Below are positions 17,161-24,572 of a stretch of 64,000 bases of DNA, in pieces (positions within the stretch are counted from its first letter, which is position 1; each line of letters begins with the position of its first letter). The notes beneath the pieces were generated by a model. It ran no database searches and had not been told where the DNA came from. It was given only the letters and a program-made list of their open reading frames with translations. The stretch is from C-114 sp963719285. Its GTDB lineage: Bacteria > Chloroflexota > Limnocylindria > Limnocylindrales > CSP1-4. The stretch is taken from contig CAVRBO010000001.1 in NCBI GenBank assembly GCA_963719285.1, positions 1 through 64,000 of the forward strand, in the 5' to 3' direction. Both the position numbers and the translations under genes were made by a program.

Positions 17161-17213
17161 CTCGGCCTTCGCGTGTCGAGTACTGGACGGCCATGTTACA
17201 GCATCCTAATCAT

Positions 17214-17236
17214 CTATCCTATAGACAATAGGATAG
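17214..17236. promoter_or_regulatory. palindromic operator for the GntR regulator
   Basis: Perfect inverted repeat: ctatcctat (17214-17222), a 5-bp spacer agaca, then ataggatag (17228-17236). It lies 54 bases from the regulator start and 22 from the permease start, in an AT-rich island of an otherwise GC-rich region. Its size and A/T-rich core fit a FadR/GntR dimer site. A TAACAT box toward the regulator (near 17193) may be its -10. Confidence 0.7.
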
Positions 17237-17258
17237 AGGGCTGGCATAGTCACCGACC

Positions 17259-18395
17259 ATGCAGGACAAGGGACGGCGCGACGTGCTCGACGACGAGTCG
17301 ATGACTCGCCCTGCTGCCGACGTCGCCGACGTCGCACCAGAGCCTGAGATCGGGATGGGTCCGGATACGGCCAACGACCGATCGTCGCGCGCGATCAAGG
17401 GTGTCCTGCTGGCGCTGAAGGCGGGGCCGCTATTCATCCTGGCGCTGATGATGCTGTTCCTTTGGGCGGCCACCGAGGGCCACGTCTTCATGACGTTCGG
17501 GAACATCGGCAACGTCCTCGAGCAGTCCGGCGGTGTCTGCATCATCGCCTTGGGCCAGCTCCTCGTGATCCTGACCCGGGGCATCGACCTGTCGATCGGC
17601 TCGAACGTCTCGTTGTGCTGCGTCATGGTGACTGTCGTCTACCGCGACACCAACTCGGCGTCGCTGGCCATCGGGGTCACCTTGCTGACGGGGTTGTCCG
17701 TCGGTCTGGCCAACGGGCTGCTGCTGGTGTCGGGGCGTCTGCCGCATCCCTTCATCGCCACCCTCGCCACCTTGAGCGTCTGCGCCGGCCTCGCCCTCTA
17801 CATCGCCGGTGGCTCCACCGTCCTGGGCTCCCCGGACATCGTGCACCTGCTCGGCGGCGGACGTATCCCTGCGATCCCGGGCGCGGGCCAGATCGGATGG
17901 TTCCCCTACGCCACGCTCGTGGTGATCGTCTTCGCGGTCGTCTGTGCCGTCCTATTGCACAAGCTGGTCTGGGGACGATGGATCTACGCCGTCGGTGGCA
18001 GCCCCGAAGCCGCGGTCCGCACGGGCGTGCCGATGAACGGGACGTTGATCTCGGTCTACGTCGTGAGCGGGCTGTCGGGGGCCATCGGCGGCATGCTCTT
18101 CGTCGGAACCGCTAACGCCGGCTCGCCGTTCACCGGGCAGGGCATGGAGCTCAACGCCATCGCCGCGGTGATCATCGGCGGCGGCAGCTTCCTGGGCGGC
18201 CGTGGCGGTGTCTTGAACGCCCTGACAGGTGCGTTGATCCTCGGGGTCATGCACAACGGCCTCAACCTGCTCGGTCTCGACCCGAACTTCCAGTACATCG
18301 CGGTGGGAGTGGTCGTCATCGTCGCGGTCGAGCTCGACGTCTTGCGGGCGCTCGTCGAGAACCGGTTCCGAAGCATGCAGGCGAGGCTCGCATGA
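17259..18395 (+). CDS. sugar ABC transporter permease, RbsC/BPD_transp_2 family
   Basis: A 378-residue integral membrane permease with a hydrophilic N-terminal tail of about 48 residues and then about eight to ten membrane helices. Family features are GGVCIIALGQLLVILTRGID followed by LSIGSN, the conserved coupling region of ribose-type permeases, then PHPFIATLATLSV and AAVIIGGGSFLGGRGG near the end. It forms the membrane channel for the ATPase and binding protein that follow. The stop overlaps the ATPase start (ATGA). No strong ribosome site is visible before the ATG at 17259, and ATG 17301 is an alternative. Confidence 0.9.
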   Translation: MQDKGRRDVLDDESMTRPAADVADVAPEPEIGMGPDTANDRSSRAIKGVLLALKAGPLFILALMMLFLWAATEGHVFMTFGNIGNVLEQSGGVCIIALGQLLVILTRGIDLSIGSNVSLCCVMVTVVYRDTNSASLAIGVTLLTGLSVGLANGLLLVSGRLPHPFIATLATLSVCAGLALYIAGGSTVLGSPDIVHLLGGGRIPAIPGAGQIGWFPYATLVVIVFAVVCAVLLHKLVWGRWIYAVGGSPEAAVRTGVPMNGTLISVYVVSGLSGAIGGMLFVGTANAGSPFTGQGMELNAIAAVIIGGGSFLGGRGGVLNALTGALILGVMHNGLNLLGLDPNFQYIAVGVVVIVAVELDVLRALVENRFRSMQARLA

Positions 18396-19189
18396 CTGAC
18401 GCCGTTCACGTCGTGGTGCCCTCCAACGTGGAACCCGTCCTGAGCGTTCGTGGTGCCACCAAGACCTTCGGGGCCGTGGTTGCACTCGACGGCGTCGACC
18501 TCGAGGTCCGCGCCGGTGAGGTTCTCGCTCTGCTCGGCGACAACGGCGCCGGCAAGTCGACCCTCATCAAGTGCATCAGCGGCGTCCACAAACTCGACCG
18601 AGGCGAGATCCAGATCGACGGGGCCACCGTGCAGATCACCTCGGCGGCCGATGCCCGATCAAGTGGGATCGAGACCGTCTACCAAGACCTGGCCCTGTTC
18701 GACAACCTCAACCCGACGGCGAACTTCTTCGCCGGCCGCGAAGTGGCGGGGCCGTCCTGGTTGCCACGCGGTCTGCAGTGGATGAAGCAGAAGGAGATGT
18801 CCACCCGTACAAAGGACCTTCTCGACCGTTTGCAGATCCGGCTCCCTGACTTCGATGCTGACGTGGCGCTCATGTCGGGGGGCCAACGCCAGGCAGTGGC
18901 GGTCGCGCGAGCCGTGGCGTTCTCCTCGAAGCTCGTCATCCTCGACGAGCCGACTGCCGCCCTCGGGCTTCGGGAGTCGGCGCGGGTCCTGGAGCTGATC
19001 GATCGGCTCCGAACCTCCGGCGTCGCGGTCATCTTGATCTCTCACAGCATGGATCACGTGATGGCGGTCGCGGACCGGGCGATGGTCATGCGCCGCGGCC
19101 GCAAGATCGGCGAGGCGCCGGCGACCGCGGACAACCAAGGCCAACTCGTGTCCTGGATCGTCGGGGCCCGAGGGAGCACCACCGTTTGA
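18392..19189 (+). CDS. sugar ABC transporter ATP-binding protein (single-domain RbsA-like)
   Basis: A 265-residue ABC ATPase with Walker A GDNGAGKST, a Q-loop region at VYQDLALFDNL, signature MSGGQRQAV, Walker B LVILDEPTAAL and switch His in ISHSMDH. Ribose-type importers usually have a tandem-duplicated ATPase of about 500 residues. This one has a single domain, the form found in fructose/FrcA-like systems, and it probably works as a homodimer. It overlaps the permease by 4 bases and runs up to the tandem start region of the binding protein. Confidence 0.92.
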   Translation: MTDAVHVVVPSNVEPVLSVRGATKTFGAVVALDGVDLEVRAGEVLALLGDNGAGKSTLIKCISGVHKLDRGEIQIDGATVQITSAADARSSGIETVYQDLALFDNLNPTANFFAGREVAGPSWLPRGLQWMKQKEMSTRTKDLLDRLQIRLPDFDADVALMSGGQRQAVAVARAVAFSSKLVILDEPTAALGLRESARVLELIDRLRTSGVAVILISHSMDHVMAVADRAMVMRRGRKIGEAPATADNQGQLVSWIVGARGSTTV

Positions 19190-19231
19190 AGCTTTACGAC
19201 CTGGACGCACGGCACGTGGGGCGGATCCGAC

Positions 19232-19314
19232 TAGAAGGAGGAACACACATGCAAGAAGGAGCAACACACATGCAAGAAGGAGGAACACACATGCAAGAAG
19301 GAGGAACACACATG
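19232..19314 (+). repeat. four tandem 21-bp SD-ATG units before the sugar-binding protein
   Basis: A 21-bp unit of the form gaaggaggaacacacatgca is repeated so that ATGs stand at 19249, 19270, 19291 and 19312, exactly 21 bases apart and in one frame. Each has an AGGAG(G) Shine-Dalgarno 7-8 bases before it (the unit before the second ATG reads AGGAGC). Translation from any of them enters the same protein, adding zero to three MQEG(G/A)TH heptads before the lipoprotein signal. The repeat looks like slippage duplication of a ribosome-binding site, possibly raising synthesis of the binding protein relative to the ATPase. Confidence 0.9.
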
Positions 19315-20316
19315 TCGACTCGAATGAAAGCGTTGGTCGTGCTCGGAGCGGTGGCGATGCTCATCACCGCGTGCAGCAGCGGCGGCGGGGGGACCCCGGC
19401 GCCGTCCGCGAACGTCACCGCGCCGCCGTCCGCGAACGTCACCGCGGCGCCGTCCGCGAACGCGAAGATCAAGGTCACTCTTCTTACCAAGGCCACGGGC
19501 GGTTTCTGGGATGCCATGATCGCGGGCGCCAAGCAGTATGAGACCGATCACCCGAACGACATCGAGCTCACGACCAACGCGTGCAAGACCAACGACGACA
19601 CGCCCTGCCAGATCGCGGAGATTCAGGACGCTGTCACCAAGGGCGCCCAGGCGCTCGTGATCTCCCCGATGGGCGTTGGCGTCACCGATGCCCTCAATAA
19701 GGCTCAGCAGGCAGGCGTCCGGATCGTCTTCGTCGACAACACGATCCCCGGTGTCGTGCCGGATGCGGTTGCGGCTACAGACAACGTCAAGGGCGGCGAG
19801 GCTGCCGGCGCGTACATCAAGAGCCAGCTGAAGTCGGGCGACACCATCGGTTTGCTCGAAGCCGTGCGTGGCGTGCCGAACCTCGACCAGCGCATCGACG
19901 GCGTCAAGGCAGCGCTCGAAGGTACTGGCGTCAATGTCGTGATCGGGGCTCAGCAGACCCTGTGTGACACCAAGACCGGCGCCGCGGTGACGCAGGACCT
20001 GCTCACCAAGTACCCGAACCTCACAGCGATCTACTCGGCGTGCGACTCCCCGGCGATCGGTGCCGTGGCGGTCGTGGAGTCCAAGCAGCACCCGCTGCTG
20101 ATCTTCGGCTACGACGGTGACCCGGAGATGGCCAAGCTCATCGAGGCAGGCAAGACCACAGCCACCATGGCACAGTCGCCGTTCAAGATGACGAACCTCG
20201 GCGTCGAGGCGGCAGTCAAGTCGCTCAAGGGCGAGAACTACGTGAAGGCCATCGACACAGGCACCACGCTCGTGACGAAGGACAACGCGGCCAAGTTCAC
20301 GGCAGCCTGGCAGTAA
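19312..20316 (+). CDS. sugar ABC transporter substrate-binding lipoprotein
   Basis: A 334-residue periplasmic-binding-protein type I (RbsB-like). From the ATG at 19312 (MSTRMKAL) there is a proper lipoprotein signal ending in MLITACSSG, with lipid-anchored Cys. A linker of three near-identical PSANVTA units follows, then the ribose-binding fold: VTLLTKATGGFWDAMIAGA, ALVISPMGVGV, IVFVDNTIPG, AATDNVKGGEAAG, IFGYDGDPEM. It captures the sugar for the permease/ATPase upstream. Earlier in-frame ATGs in the tandem repeat would add residues before the signal peptide. A strong hairpin pair follows the stop. Confidence 0.93.
   Translation: MSTRMKALVVLGAVAMLITACSSGGGGTPAPSANVTAPPSANVTAAPSANAKIKVTLLTKATGGFWDAMIAGAKQYETDHPNDIELTTNACKTNDDTPCQIAEIQDAVTKGAQALVISPMGVGVTDALNKAQQAGVRIVFVDNTIPGVVPDAVAATDNVKGGEAAGAYIKSQLKSGDTIGLLEAVRGVPNLDQRIDGVKAALEGTGVNVVIGAQQTLCDTKTGAAVTQDLLTKYPNLTAIYSACDSPAIGAVAVVESKQHPLLIFGYDGDPEMAKLIEAGKTTATMAQSPFKMTNLGVEAAVKSLKGENYVKAIDTGTTLVTKDNAAKFTAAWQ
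19401..19469 (+). repeat. three 24-bp tandem repeats encoding the lipoprotein linker
   Basis: The unit beginning gccgtccgcgaacg starts at 19401, 19425 and 19449 and encodes PSANVTA-type octapeptides between the lipid anchor and the sugar-binding domain. It is a spacer that should vary in copy number between strains by slippage. Confidence 0.85.
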
Positions 20317-20368
20317 CTCCTTCCGCATGGGAGCACGCTTCGGACGCCGGCTCAAAGGGCATCCGAAG

Positions 20369-20398
20369 GGCCCGGCACGTACCGGTGAGTGCCGGGCC
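20369..20398. terminator. 10-bp perfect hairpin after the binding-protein gene
   Basis: ggcccggcac (20369-20378) pairs exactly with gtgccgggcc (20389-20398) across a 10-nt loop. It begins 52 bases after the binding-protein stop. It has no T-tract, like many terminators of high-GC bacteria. It may end the importer transcript or protect its 3' end. Confidence 0.55.
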
Positions 20399-20429
20399 AC
20401 GTGCTCCCGTGTAACCCTGGTCCACCAAC

Positions 20430-20474
20430 GCCTGTCCGCTTCGGCTGGCCTCCTCCGAGCCGAGGCGGACAGGC
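20430..20474. terminator. 17-bp hairpin between importer and catabolic genes
   Basis: The arms 20430-20446 and 20458-20474 are complementary over 17 bp with a single G-T wobble and an 11-nt loop. This is the longest simple stem I found in the window. It ends 27 bases before the fuconate dehydratase start. It could be a strong terminator, an attenuator or an mRNA-stabilising element that sets importer and enzyme levels apart. Confidence 0.6.
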
Positions 20475-20501
20475 CCCCTCATCCATCCCACGGAGAAGCA
20501 C

Positions 20502-21836
20502 GTGCCGGTCACCATCACGGCGGTCGTCGCATCGGACATCCGCTTTCCCACGTCACTCGCCCTCGATGGATCCGACGCGATGCATGTCAGCCCGGACTAT
20601 TCGGCGGCCTACGTCGTCCTCAGGACCGACCACGCGGACGGCCTGGAGGGCCACGGTCTGACCTTCACCAGTGGGCGCGGCAACGAGCTGTGCGTCGCCG
20701 CGATCGAAGCTCTCGCCCCACTCGTCGTGGGTCGCACGCTCGAGTCGTTCACCGCCGACCTCGGGGCGTTCTGGTCACACATCGTGGGCGACAGCCAGTT
20801 GCGCTGGGTCGGGCCCGAGAAGGGCGTCATCCACCTGGCTACTGCCGCGCTCGTCAACGCCGTCTGGGACCTGTATGCCAAGATCGAGGGCAAACCACTC
20901 TGGAAGCTCATCACCGACATGACTCCCGAGCAGCTCGTCCGGTGCATCCCGTTCCGGTACATCACCGACGCGCTCACGCCCGCCGAGGCGCTCGAGATCC
21001 TGCGCCGGAATGCGCCGGGCAAGATCGCCCGCGAAGCCGAGATCCGGGCCATCGGCTACCCGGCCTACACGACCTCGACCGGCTGGCTCGGCTACCCCGA
21101 TGACAAGGTCCGGCGGCTGGCTCGTGAGGGCGTGGCGGCGGGTTGGACCCACTTCAAGCTCAAGGTCGGACGAGACGTCGACGAGGACATCCGACGGGCG
21201 CAGATCCTGCGCGAGGAGATCGGGCCGGATCGGATCCTGATGGTCGACGCGAACCAGGTCTGGGACGTGGACCAGGCGATCGCCTGGATGGAGCGCCTCG
21301 CGCCCGTTCGGCCATGGTGGATCGAGGAGCCGACGAGCCCGGACGACATCCTTGGCCACGCCCGGATCGCGCGCGCGCTCGCCCCGTACGGGATCGGAGT
21401 CGCGACCGGCGAACACTGCCACAACCGGGTCATGTTCAAGCAACTCCTCCAGGCCGAGGCGATCGCGTTCTGCCAGATCGACGCATGCCGCCTGGGCGGC
21501 GTGAATGAGGTCCTGGCCGTACTTCTGATGGCGGCCAAGTTCGGCGTGCCGGTCTGCCCCCACGCGGGCGGCGTCGGACTGTGCGAGTACGTCCAGCACC
21601 TGGCGATGATCGACTACATCGCGATCAGTGGGTCGCTCGAGAACCGCGTCGTCGAGTACGTCGATCACCTCCATGAGCACTTCATCGATCCGGTCGTCGT
21701 GCGCGCCGGCCGCTACCAGGCGCCGTCCGCGCCCGGCTACTCGATCGAGATGAAGCCGGCCTCCCGGGTCGCCTACGCCTACCCCGACGGCAGCGCCTGG
21801 GTCGCGCTGCGCACGTCGGCCGCGGTCGCTGGGTGA
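20502..21836 (+). CDS. fucD: L-fuconate dehydratase, enolase superfamily
   Basis: A 444-residue member of the mandelate-racemase subgroup. The N-terminal segment DIRFPTSLALDGSDAMH and the following PDYSAAYVVL are diagnostic of FucD. The barrel carries the catalytic Lys in THFKLKVGRD (KxK), metal ligands in LMVDANQVWD, WIEEPTSPDD and TGEHCHNR, and the His of the His-Asp dyad near VCPHAGGVGLCEY. It removes water from L-fuconate (often also L-galactonate or D-arabinonate) to give 2-keto-3-deoxy-L-fuconate. The GTG start at 20502 follows the hairpins. It heads a run of six tightly overlapping genes. Confidence 0.93.
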   Translation: MPVTITAVVASDIRFPTSLALDGSDAMHVSPDYSAAYVVLRTDHADGLEGHGLTFTSGRGNELCVAAIEALAPLVVGRTLESFTADLGAFWSHIVGDSQLRWVGPEKGVIHLATAALVNAVWDLYAKIEGKPLWKLITDMTPEQLVRCIPFRYITDALTPAEALEILRRNAPGKIAREAEIRAIGYPAYTTSTGWLGYPDDKVRRLAREGVAAGWTHFKLKVGRDVDEDIRRAQILREEIGPDRILMVDANQVWDVDQAIAWMERLAPVRPWWIEEPTSPDDILGHARIARALAPYGIGVATGEHCHNRVMFKQLLQAEAIAFCQIDACRLGGVNEVLAVLLMAAKFGVPVCPHAGGVGLCEYVQHLAMIDYIAISGSLENRVVEYVDHLHEHFIDPVVVRAGRYQAPSAPGYSIEMKPASRVAYAYPDGSAWVALRTSAAVAG

Positions 21837-22480
21837 AGCCCCTCGAGCGGATCGCCGCCAGCGGCCTGATTCCCGTCGTCCGGATCGAGCGCGCGGTCGA
21901 TGCACCTGAGCTTGCCCGCACGCTCGCCCAGGCCGGCCTGCCCTGCATCGAGATCACCTTCCGATCCGCCGCCGCGGCGGATGCGATCCGAGCCATCCGG
22001 GCGGAGGTCCCCGAGGTCCTCGCCGGGGCAGGAACCGTCGTCTCCGTGGCCCAGGTCGATGCGGCCCTGGCGGCCGGCGCGACGTTCGTCGTCAGCCCCG
22101 GCCTGCAGGTCGACGTCGTCCGCGCGTGCCAGGACGCCGCCATCACGGTCCTGCCCGGGGTCTTGACGCCCACCGAAGTGATCCGCGCGATGGATCTCGG
22201 CCTGTCGGTCGTGAAGCTCTTCCCGGCCTCGTCGGCCGGCGGCCCGGCCTATCTCCGGGCACTGGCCGGCCCGTTCCCGGCGATGCGTTTCGTGCCGACC
22301 GGCGGGATCGAGGCGGCTGACCTGGAGGCCTACCTCGGTGTCCCCTCCGTGGTGGCCGTGGGTGGCAGCTGGATGGTCCGCCCGGCGTTACTTGCCGAAC
22401 GCGATTGGGCGACCGTCGGTCGGCTGGCTCGCGAGGCCACAGCGGTCGTCCGAGCCGCCCGCCGGCCGCCCGCGACATGA
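21833..22480 (+). CDS. eda: 2-keto-3-deoxy-phospho-sugar aldolase, KDPG aldolase family
   Basis: A 215-residue class I aldolase. The active-site Glu is in IEITFRSAAAADAI, the phosphate/carboxylate loop in LAGAGTVVSVAQVDAA, and the Schiff-base Lys in SVVKLFPASSAGG; FVPTGGIEAADLEAYL follows. It splits a 2-keto-3-deoxy-6-phosphoaldonate to pyruvate and a triose phosphate. GTG 21833 overlaps the fucD stop by 4 bases. With the PfkB kinase next to it, this suggests that the dehydratase product is phosphorylated and then cleaved, as in galactonate (DgoK/DgoA) breakdown. Confidence 0.9.
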   Translation: MKPLERIAASGLIPVVRIERAVDAPELARTLAQAGLPCIEITFRSAAAADAIRAIRAEVPEVLAGAGTVVSVAQVDAALAAGATFVVSPGLQVDVVRACQDAAITVLPGVLTPTEVIRAMDLGLSVVKLFPASSAGGPAYLRALAGPFPAMRFVPTGGIEAADLEAYLGVPSVVAVGGSWMVRPALLAERDWATVGRLAREATAVVRAARRPPAT

Positions 22481-23574
22481 CCCTGACCCTGCGCGCCCGG
22501 TCGGACTCGCGCTGGGACCTTGTCGCCCTGGGCGAGGTGATGCTACGGCTCGACCCGGGCGACGAGCGGATCCAGACCGCCCGCCGGTTCCGTGCCTGGG
22601 AAGGCGGCGGCGAGTACAACGTGGCCCGCGGCCTCAGCCGCTGCTTCGGCGCGGAGACCACGATCGTGACCGCCTTCGCTGACAACCCGGTCGGCCGGCT
22701 GATCGAGGACCTGATCCGGCAGGGCGGCGTGGATCGTTCGCATGTGCGCTGGGTCCCGTATGACGGGATCGGCCGTACGGTCCGCAACGGCCTCAATTTC
22801 ACGGAACGTGGTTTCGGCGTCCGGGCGGCTGTCGGAAGCTCCGATCGCGCCAACACGGCGGCCTCGCAGCTGACAGCCGACGACATCGACTGGGAGGCGA
22901 TCTTCACCGGGGAAGGAGCGCGCTGGTTCCATACCGGCGGCATCTTCGCGGCCCTGTCCGACACCACCCCGGGCGTGGCCGCCGCGGCGATCGCGGCTGC
23001 CCGGCGCAATGGGACGGTCGTGTCGTTCGACCTCAACTACCGCGACTCGTTGTGGCGCGGCCGGGGTGGCGGTGCCGCCGCCCAGCGGGTCCTGGCGGGG
23101 CTCGTCGCCACGACCGATGTCCTGATCGGGAACGAGGAGGACTTCGGCACGGCCCTGGGCCTGGAGGCGGCCGGGGGCGACGGGTCGTTCGGCCGGCTCG
23201 AGCCCGAGGCGTACGCCGCGATGCTGGCGGCCACCGCGGAGCGCTTCCCGAACCTCCGGGCGATCGCCGTGACCCTGCGGGTCGCCCGGACGGCCAGTCG
23301 CAACGACTGGGGCGCACTCCTCTGGTCGGACGGCGCGGTGTACCCGGCGACCACCCGTCGCGACCTCGACATCCTGGACCGGATCGGCGGCGGCGACTCG
23401 TTCGCGTCCGGCCTGATCCACGGGTATCTCGCCGGGCATCCGCCGGCCATGGCGGTGGAATGGGGAGCGGCCCACGGGGCCCTGGCGATGACCACGCCGG
23501 GAGATACCTCGATGGCCACCCAGGCCGAAGTGGAGGCGCTGATGGCGGGCGCCGGGGCGCGGGTTCGCCGATGA
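22477..23574 (+). CDS. PfkB-family sugar kinase, 2-keto-3-deoxygluconate kinase-like
   Basis: A 365-residue ribokinase-fold kinase. The di-Gly substrate segment is GGEYNVARGLSR near the N-terminus, and the C-terminal anion-hole/catalytic motif is LDRIGGGDSFASGLIHGYL, containing GGGD with the base Asp. ATG 22477 overlaps the aldolase stop (ATGA). Position next to the aldolase argues for 2-keto-3-deoxy-aldonate kinase. A 20-residue extension around GLEAAGGDGSFGRLEPE is larger than in Escherichia coli KdgK. Substrate choice is inferred from context. Confidence 0.88.
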   Translation: MTLTLRARSDSRWDLVALGEVMLRLDPGDERIQTARRFRAWEGGGEYNVARGLSRCFGAETTIVTAFADNPVGRLIEDLIRQGGVDRSHVRWVPYDGIGRTVRNGLNFTERGFGVRAAVGSSDRANTAASQLTADDIDWEAIFTGEGARWFHTGGIFAALSDTTPGVAAAAIAAARRNGTVVSFDLNYRDSLWRGRGGGAAAQRVLAGLVATTDVLIGNEEDFGTALGLEAAGGDGSFGRLEPEAYAAMLAATAERFPNLRAIAVTLRVARTASRNDWGALLWSDGAVYPATTRRDLDILDRIGGGDSFASGLIHGYLAGHPPAMAVEWGAAHGALAMTTPGDTSMATQAEVEALMAGAGARVRR

Positions 23575-24572
23575 GCCGGCCGGCCCTGGTGCTGACGGGC
23601 GTGGATCGGTTCGCCTTGGAGGACCGCGAGCCCGAGGAGCCGACCGGCGACGAGGTCGCGGTGGATGTCGGTTGGGTCGGCCTGTGCGGGACGGACCTGC
23701 ACATCGTCGAGGGCTCCCATCCCCGGGCGCGCTTTCCGCTCGTCCTCGGCCACGAACTGGTGGGGCGCGCCCTGGCCGGGCCGCTGGCCGGGCGGAAGGT
23801 GGTGGTCGACCCACTCATCGCCTGCGGGACGTGCGCTGCCTGTCGCCTCGGCGAGCGCCACGTGTGTGCCGACCTGCGCCTGGTCGGGATCGATCGGGAC
23901 GGCGGGCTGAGCGGGCGGGTGGTCGTCGACCCCGACCGGCTGCACCCGGTGCCCGACGGTCTGGATCCGGTGGTGGCGGCTCTGGCCGAGCCGCTGGCGG
24001 TGGCGGTCCACGCCACCGGCCGAGCCGGCGTGGGGGCCGGCGACACGGTCGCGATCATGGGCGCCGGACCCATCGGCCTGCTCGTGGCCTTCGCGAGCCG
24101 ACGGGCCGGAGCGGCCACGATCCTCATCGGCGAACCCGCCACGGCCCGGCGCACGTTCGCGGCGTCGGTCGGCTTCGACACACTCGACCCCGCCGATCCG
24201 CTGGGCGATCTCGAGCGGCGGACGTCGGGCGGGCTCGCCGACGTCGCGTTCGACGCCGCTGCGGTGCCGGCCGTGGCCGCGCTCCTGCCCCGGCTGGTCC
24301 GGCCGGCGGGCCGGATCGGCCTCGTGGGCACGTATGGCCGGCCGGTGGAACTCGACCTTCAGGCCGTCCTCTTCCGGGAGCTGACCCTGCTCGGCAACCG
24401 GGTCTACCGGCCGCGCGACATCGATGCCGCCCTGGGGATGCTGGCGGCCGATCCGGCCGCCTTCCGGCCGCTGGTCAGCGATGTCGTGGACCTCGGCGGG
24501 GCGCCCGGGGCGTTCGCCCGGCTGCGCGCGGGCGAAGGGGTCAAGTACCTCGTTTCGACGGGTGCGCTCTGA
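23571..24572 (+). CDS. zinc-dependent alcohol dehydrogenase 1, sorbitol/threonine dehydrogenase family
   Basis: A 333-residue medium-chain zinc dehydrogenase. The catalytic zinc site is CGTDLHIVEG with GHELVG, structural zinc cysteines are in CGTCAACRLGERHVC, and the NAD fold has VAIMGAGPIGLLVAFA. The start overlaps the kinase stop (ATGA) and its stop overlaps the next dehydrogenase start (TGATG). It should oxidise or reduce a polyol or keto acid in the pathway, for example C4 of 2-keto-3-deoxy-fuconate. That role is inferred only from the neighbourhood. Confidence 0.9.
   Translation: MSRPALVLTGVDRFALEDREPEEPTGDEVAVDVGWVGLCGTDLHIVEGSHPRARFPLVLGHELVGRALAGPLAGRKVVVDPLIACGTCAACRLGERHVCADLRLVGIDRDGGLSGRVVVDPDRLHPVPDGLDPVVAALAEPLAVAVHATGRAGVGAGDTVAIMGAGPIGLLVAFASRRAGAATILIGEPATARRTFAASVGFDTLDPADPLGDLERRTSGGLADVAFDAAAVPAVAALLPRLVRPAGRIGLVGTYGRPVELDLQAVLFRELTLLGNRVYRPRDIDAALGMLAADPAAFRPLVSDVVDLGGAPGAFARLRAGEGVKYLVSTGAL

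Noticed and set aside
19232..19314. CRISPR-like short repeats
   Set aside because: The units are perfectly tandem without spacers and contain SD and ATG. They are a start-site duplication, not a CRISPR.
23052..24572. 506-codon frame covering the first zinc dehydrogenase
   Set aside because: The upstream 173 codons are an Arg/Gly-rich shadow of the kinase gene. The dehydrogenase begins at ATG 23571, where conserved sequence starts and the kinase stop overlaps.
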